A stretch of DNA of 64,000 nt from Ovis canadensis (lineage: Eukaryota > Chordata > Mammalia > Artiodactyla > Bovidae), in NCBI RefSeq assembly GCF_042477335.2, contig NC_091251.1:32504501-32568500 (forward strand), in the 5' to 3' direction. The number at the start of each line of letters is the position of its first letter. The first letter of the stretch is position 1. The position numbers and the translations under genes are program-made. Shown here piece after piece: positions 59,150 through 64,000 of the stretch. The notes under the pieces are model-generated. The model made no database searches. It was not told the origin of the DNA and saw only the letters and a program-made list of their open reading frames with translations.

Positions 59150-60830
59150 AGACTGGAAGCCAATGTTGTAAAACTAGAAATGCTCTCCCTAAACTGATCA
59201 CTAGATTCAGTGCAATCCCAATTAAAATCACAAGATGCTTTTATGGAACATGGCAAGATGATTCTAAGATTTATGTGGAAATATAAAAAGGGAAGATTAA
59301 CCAAGACATTCTTATAAAAGAACAAGATAAGGGAAATTGTTCGAGCAGATATCAAGATTTACTACGAAGTTACAGCAATTAAGACAGTATGATATTGGTG
59401 CCAAGATAGAGAAGTGAGCCAGTGGAGTAGAATAGAGAACTCAGGAATAGCTTTTGCATGTATAGATACTGAATATATGAGAAGAATAATATTGCAGATT
59501 ACTGGGGAAAACATGAGGAAAGAGAGGTGATCATGTAGATAGGTATCCATGTGTATAAAAATCTGACTCTATTCCGATATCATCTATAAATTTCTTCTGG
59601 TGAATTGGAACACTAGGTAGATTGGAGTCCTAAAAATTAAACATAGAATAATAAAGTATTTAAAAGATAATATGGGAGAATACCTTCATGACCTTAAAGA
59701 AGGAAAAATTTTCATAAGAGATACAAAATATACCAATCATAAAAGAGAAAATTATTCTACATTAAAAACTTCTGTTTATCAAAAGCACTATTAAGAGGGT
59801 GAATAAACAAGACATAGAGTGGAGGGAGATATTTTCCATACTTATAACTGACATTATATAAAGAACACCTATAAATCAATAAGAAAAGAACCTAATTTTA
59901 AAATGGGGAAGTACTTGAACAGACATGTTGTAAAAAAGAAGTCAAAAGGGTGACTATACTTAAGGAAAGGAATTCAGTCTTATTAGTAATCAAAAAATAC
60001 AAATTAAAGCCACAATGAGATTCTGTTACACATCCTTCATATGGGTTAAAAAAATTCTAAAGTCTGGTAGTATTAGGTATTGGCTAGGGTGGGGAACTCT
60101 CTTACACTGTTTTTAATTTTTTATTTATTTTCATAGTTGCTTTACAATGTTGTGTTAGTTTCTGCTATACAGTGAAGTGAATGAGCTATATGTATACATA
60201 CGTCCCCTCCCTCTCGGATCACCTTCCCACCCTTCACCCACCCTACTCATCTAGGTCACCACAGAGCACCAAGCTGAGCTCCCTGAGCTATACAGCAGGT
60301 TCCCACTAGCTGTCTGTTTACACATGGTAGTGTGCATACACCAGTCCCAATCTCCCAATTCATCCCCCCTCACTGTGTCCAAAAGTGTGTTCTCTATGTC
60401 TCTATTCCTGCCCTGCAAGTAGGTTCATCTGTACCCTTTTTCTAGATTCCACATATGAGAGTATAATTCTGGTGCAACCACTTTGGAAAACTGGCATATT
60501 TGAATAACATTAAAGATTTGCTAACCCTGTGACTCAGAAGTTCCTGAATAAGAAAGTACATGAGCCAGAATGTTCGTAGCAGTATTGCTTTCAAAAGTAT
60601 CAAACTGGAAACAACCCACATGTCCATCAACAGTAAAATGGATAAACTGTATTATATATTCAGTGCATACAATGGAATAGTATACAGCAACAAAATGAAC
60701 CCAGCTATTGTACTCAACAACATAGATGAATCTCATGAACACAATTTGACCAAAAGCCAGAAACAAAGGAATAAACACTACATGATTTCATCCACATGAC
60801 ATTTAAAAACCAGCAAAACTAAACTACTTC
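59150..60830 (+). mobile_element. Old L1 ORF2/3' region, sense, split by a younger L1
   Basis: 'gattcagtgcaatcccaattaaaatcacaagatg', 'tttatgtggaaatataaaaagggaag', 'aattaagacagtatgatattgg', 'gccacaatgagattctgttacac', 'ggggaactctcttacactg', then after the interruption 'gcaaccactttggaaaactggc', 'aacaacccacatgtccatcaac' and 'acaatggaatagtatacagc' follow L1 ORF2 order. There are many stops, so no protein is made. Confidence 0.85.
60108..60462 (-). mobile_element. Artiodactyl L1 3' UTR inserted in the older L1
   Basis: Antisense: 'catagttgctttacaatgttgtgttagtttctgctatac', 'ccctgagctatacagcaggttcccactagctg' and 'caagtaggttcatctgtaccc'. It breaks the older L1 between 'ctcttacactgt' and 'ggtgcaaccactttgg'. 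Confidence 0.85.
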
Positions 60831-61074
60831 AATCTAGGCTTGCATACTTAGGTAGGCTGTGATTATTGTCCATATCATGATAGTGTACCCCTCTTGGGGA
60901 AAAAGGGGGGATAATTAGAAAGGGACGTGTAAAGGTGCTCCAATGGTATTAGATATAGTTTCTCTTGACCTGTGTTGATTATCTGGGTGGTCACTGCACG
61001 AGAATGATTAAAATCTGCATTCATGTTTTATGCACTTCCCTGGGTATTACATTTCAGAATTATACTCAGAAAAG

Positions 61075-61240
61075 ACTTTAAGAGACCTTCTGATTTAAGC
61101 CCATCCCCATTTTCTGACGAGGCAACTGAATCTGAAAGCTTTAAATGAGTCATCTAAGGCCATTAATCAGTAACCATCAGAACCAGGAATACCCTCTTGT
61201 CTCCAGGGTAAAGACTTTTCCATCTACTTTACATTTGTCT
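61075..61240 (-). repeat. MIR-like fragment
   Basis: 'catccccattttctgacgaggcaactgaatctgaaag' and 'gagtcatctaaggccattaatcagtaacc' fit an antisense MIR core. Confidence 0.55.
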
Positions 61241-61450
61241 CAACTCAAACATCAGTAGTTCGATTCAGAAAGGGTTAGCCACACAGCTGAGAGAAGGGCA
61301 TTTCTGGGTCACTTGGGTCATCACAAGGACAGGTAAAAAAGCCTCATTTTTCTCCTAGGGTCCTAGCCCCATGCTGATGGTCCAGGCAGTATTAAGCTGG
61401 GACTCCAGTATTAAGCTGGAAGCTTCACCCTGGAGTACTTAAGGATTCCG

Positions 61451-62489
61451 TTCAGTTCAGTCATTCAGTTGTGTCCAGCTCTTTGTGACCCCTCGGACTG
61501 CAGCACGCCAGGCTTCCCTATCCATCACCAACTCCCAGAGCTTGCTCAAACTCATCGCGTCTATGAAGCCATCCAACCATCTTATCTTCTGTTGTCCCCT
61601 TCTCCTCCTCCCTTCAGTCTTTTGCAAAAAGACCCATCAAGGTATTTTCCAATGAGTCAGTTCTTTGCATCAGGTGGCCAAAGTATTGGAGCTTCAGCTT
61701 CAGCATCAGTACTTCCAATGAATATTCAGGACTGATTTCCTTTAGAATTGACTGATTTTATCTCCTTGAAGTCCAAGGGACTCTCAAGAGTCTTCTCCAA
61801 CATCACAGTTCAAAATCATCAATTCTTCAGTGCTCAGCTTTCTTTATGGTCCAACTCTCACATCCATGACTACTGGAAAAACCATAGCTTTGACTATGCA
61901 GTCCTTTGTCAGTAAAGTAATGTCTCTGCTTTTTAATATGCTGTCTAGGTTTGTCAGAACTTTTCTTCCAAGGAGCAAGTGCCTTTTAATTTCATGGCTG
62001 CAGTCACCATCCACAGTGATTTTGGAGCCCAAGAAAATAAAATCTGTCACGGTTTCCCCATCTATTTGCCATGAAGTGATGGGACTGAATGCCATAATCT
62101 TAGTTTTCTGAATGTTGAGTTTTAAGCCAATTTTTTTCACTCTCCTCTTTCACTTTCATCAAGAGGCTCTTTAGTTCCTCTTCGCTTTCTGCCATAAGGG
62201 TAGTGTCACCTGCATATCTGAGGTTATTTCTCCCTGCAATCTAGATTCCAGCTTGTGCTTCATCTAGTCTGGCATTTTTCATGATGTACTCGGCATATAA
62301 GTTAAATAAGCAAGGTGACAATATCAGCCTTGACATACTCCTTTCCAGATTTGGAACCAGTCCATTGTTCCATGTCTGGTTCTAACTGTTGCTTCTTGAC
62401 CTGCATACAGATTTCTCAGGAGGCAGGTAAGGTGGTCTGGTATTCCCATCTCTTTAAGAATTTTTCACAGTTTGTTGTGATCCATGCAG
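61451..62489 (-). mobile_element. BovB LINE 3' fragment
   Basis: Antisense BovB beginning at the 'ttcagttcagtcattcagttgtgtcc' 3' end and running about 1.04 kb to 'cagtttgttgtgatccatgcag', where it is 5'-truncated within the RT region. Frames are broken in several places. Confidence 0.93.
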
Positions 62490-63499
62490 TTTTATTTCCC
62501 TGCCCTGCTCCACATTCCCTGGATGACCCTTTTGGACCTGAGAGATCTGGCTGGTGTAATCAGCTCTTGTGAATTATATGTTTTATTACCTCTCAGTCAA
62601 GAGGAGAACAACCTAAGAGACATACAGTATAAGCTCTGAGAGAACAAGAACCATATTAGACTTGTCCAAAAGGCACTATATTCCCAGCGTCCAGCACAGG
62701 GGCTGGTACAAAGAAAGAGCTCCGGCAATACTGATGGGCCACTTGTCAAATGAGGGTTGGGTGGTCATTAATTGGATGGCCAGCCTAGGATAGCTGTTGA
62801 GCAAGAAGGAGCTGGGAGTGAAATGGGGAGCTGAATAAAGGTCCCATTCTTTACCTAAGGCAGTCCATGATCAGTATATGGGCTTTGCAAGTAAGCCACC
62901 AGTGCTTGGGTGAGGGAGAGATTAATGTAGGTTATCTGGTTGAAGAAATCACATTGGAACTGTCTTGAAAGATAAATAGAAATTGATAATTGGCAAAAGA
63001 GAGTGGAAGATATTATAGCATGGGCAATGGCAGTGATGTGGGGAAACTCTAGCCAATTTTGGAGACAATGATTGGTTTGCCCTTAGCCAATCATTAAGGT
63101 TGGAGGGTATCAATTCAGTCAGTGTGTCTCTCTGCCCTTTCTGACTTGGCATTCAGGAGAGCTTTGCCCCATGGCTCTCCCACACCACACCTCGCTTGTG
63201 CAGGGCGAGGTCATGCTTCCTCTATAGGGTCCAGCCCAGCCCTTGTTGATTCCCATATTCTCTGTACCTGGAACAATGGCTGCCCCCATTCTCAGGGCTG
63301 GTCCTTGACGCTCAATAACTAGTTCAGTGGCTTTGCTGAATCTGCCTTTAATCATCAAGTTCTCTGTCAGCAGTGTTTTTCCCTGTGACCGTATGAATTC
63401 CAGATGACAGTTCTCCCAGATGTCCTGGATTGTGTTTTTAACAAGTTGAAGTACACAGTTCCATCCTGGCTGTCTCTAAGGCCCCAATCCTTCTGCATT
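62490..63499. other. Intergenic stretch, nothing certain
   Basis: 'ccagcgtccagcacaggggctggtac' near 62690 is an L2/MIR-type phrase. No gene seen. Confidence 0.45.
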
Positions 63500-63870
63500 T
63501 GGTCCCCTGGCCCCCCATATTTTCAGCAACCAACATAATTAATGTACTGTCTAATTTGTTTCCCCAGAACTGTGATTATGCTCAAGGTATCTCAAAGCTT
63601 TTTACAGTAATTACTGGGAAAAGGCTCGGAGAGTGTGGACTGTACATGCGGAGTGAGCTGTCATCTGGCCCTTGGACACTTAGATATTAAAAATCTCTCC
63701 AACTGTGTCTGCCTTCATTTGCATTTCCAAATTTTTAGGCTAGAGGGCCTTTCAGTTGATTGAATAATGGGTTAATGGCATCCTCGCTCTAATTAAATCG
63801 AGATTGTCTCTTTGTGAAAGTGCACACTTGATACTCTCTATCTGGATCATTCTAATTGCATTCTGAGAGG
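63500..63870. promoter_or_regulatory. Candidate conserved non-coding element far upstream of HCN4
   Basis: Unique AT-rich block dense in homeodomain and POU-like cores (CATAATTAATG, CTAATTTG, TGTGATTATG, ATTTGCATTTCC, GGGTTAATGG, TCTAATTAAATCG, TCTAATTGCATTC) and free of any recognised repeat inside a repeat-rich region. Such repeat-free islands are often developmental enhancers. The target gene and activity are inference. Confidence 0.35.
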
Positions 63871-63961
63871 GTGCCATGGGGGCTCTGAAGAAGTGACTGT
63901 CCTGTGTGAGGGTAGAAACTCTAAGAGGGAGAGGAGCAGGTCCAGGAACACTTAGAGGCTC

Positions 63962-64000
63962 TCTGCTGCTGCTGCTGCTAAGTTGCTTCAGTCATGTCCA
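63962..64000 (-). mobile_element. Start of a Bov-A2-type SINE cut by the window edge
   Basis: 'ctgctgctgctgctaagttgcttcagtcatgtcc' is the antisense 3' end of a Bov-A2-type SINE. The remainder lies outside. Confidence 0.85.

Noticed and set aside
12331..64000. Exons of a neighbouring gene (REC114 or NPTN, which lie upstream of HCN4 in human)
   Set aside because: No frame resembled either protein. In human the gap to the next gene is larger than the flank shown here, so their absence is expected.

Overview
This window is nuclear DNA of a ruminant, most likely a bovid such as cattle, buffalo, sheep or goat. The evidence is many Bov-tA and Bov-A2 SINEs, CHR-type SINEs shared by cetartiodactyls, several BovB (RTE-type) LINE fragments, cetartiodactyl L1 3' ends, and older mammalian repeats (MIR, L2, L1M, MER1/Charlie, Tigger). 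No prokaryotic gene, operon, CRISPR array, rRNA or free tRNA gene was seen.

The only host gene exon recognised with confidence is coding exon 1 of HCN4, the cardiac pacemaker channel gene, on the minus strand at 10198-10985. A consensus splice donor follows it. Positions 1-10197 are therefore the 5' part of HCN4 intron 1, and exon 2 lies outside the window. A large CpG island, about 10.16-12.33 kb, covers exon 1, the 5' UTR and the promoter. It carries a perfect four-run G-quadruplex motif on the HCN4 sense strand about 250 bp before the ATG.

Everything from about 12.3 kb to 64 kb is 5' flanking DNA of HCN4. It is repeat-rich and shows no other intron-bearing gene. The main landmarks are: a 1.7-kb higher-order minisatellite at about 18.44-20.11 kb; a decayed BovB copy at 22.46-24.75 kb; a complete short MER1-type hAT element with a perfect 8-bp target duplication at 38.59-38.78 kb; composite L1/BovB/LTR nests at 44.3-47.0 and 49.4-53.65 kb; a Tigger-type element split by a CHR SINE at 55.6-56.4 kb; and an L1-in-L1 nest at 59.15-60.8 kb.

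The most notable item is a retrocopy of PPP1R14B (a protein phosphatase 1 inhibitor) at 56.70-57.46 kb. It has an undamaged 147-codon reading frame, a poly-A tail and a 13-bp target duplication, and it sits inside a Bov-A2 SINE that has its own 14-bp duplication. This fixes the order of events and makes the retrocopy young and ruminant-specific. A few unique, AT-motif-rich stretches in intron 1 and far upstream are candidate enhancers, by inference only.
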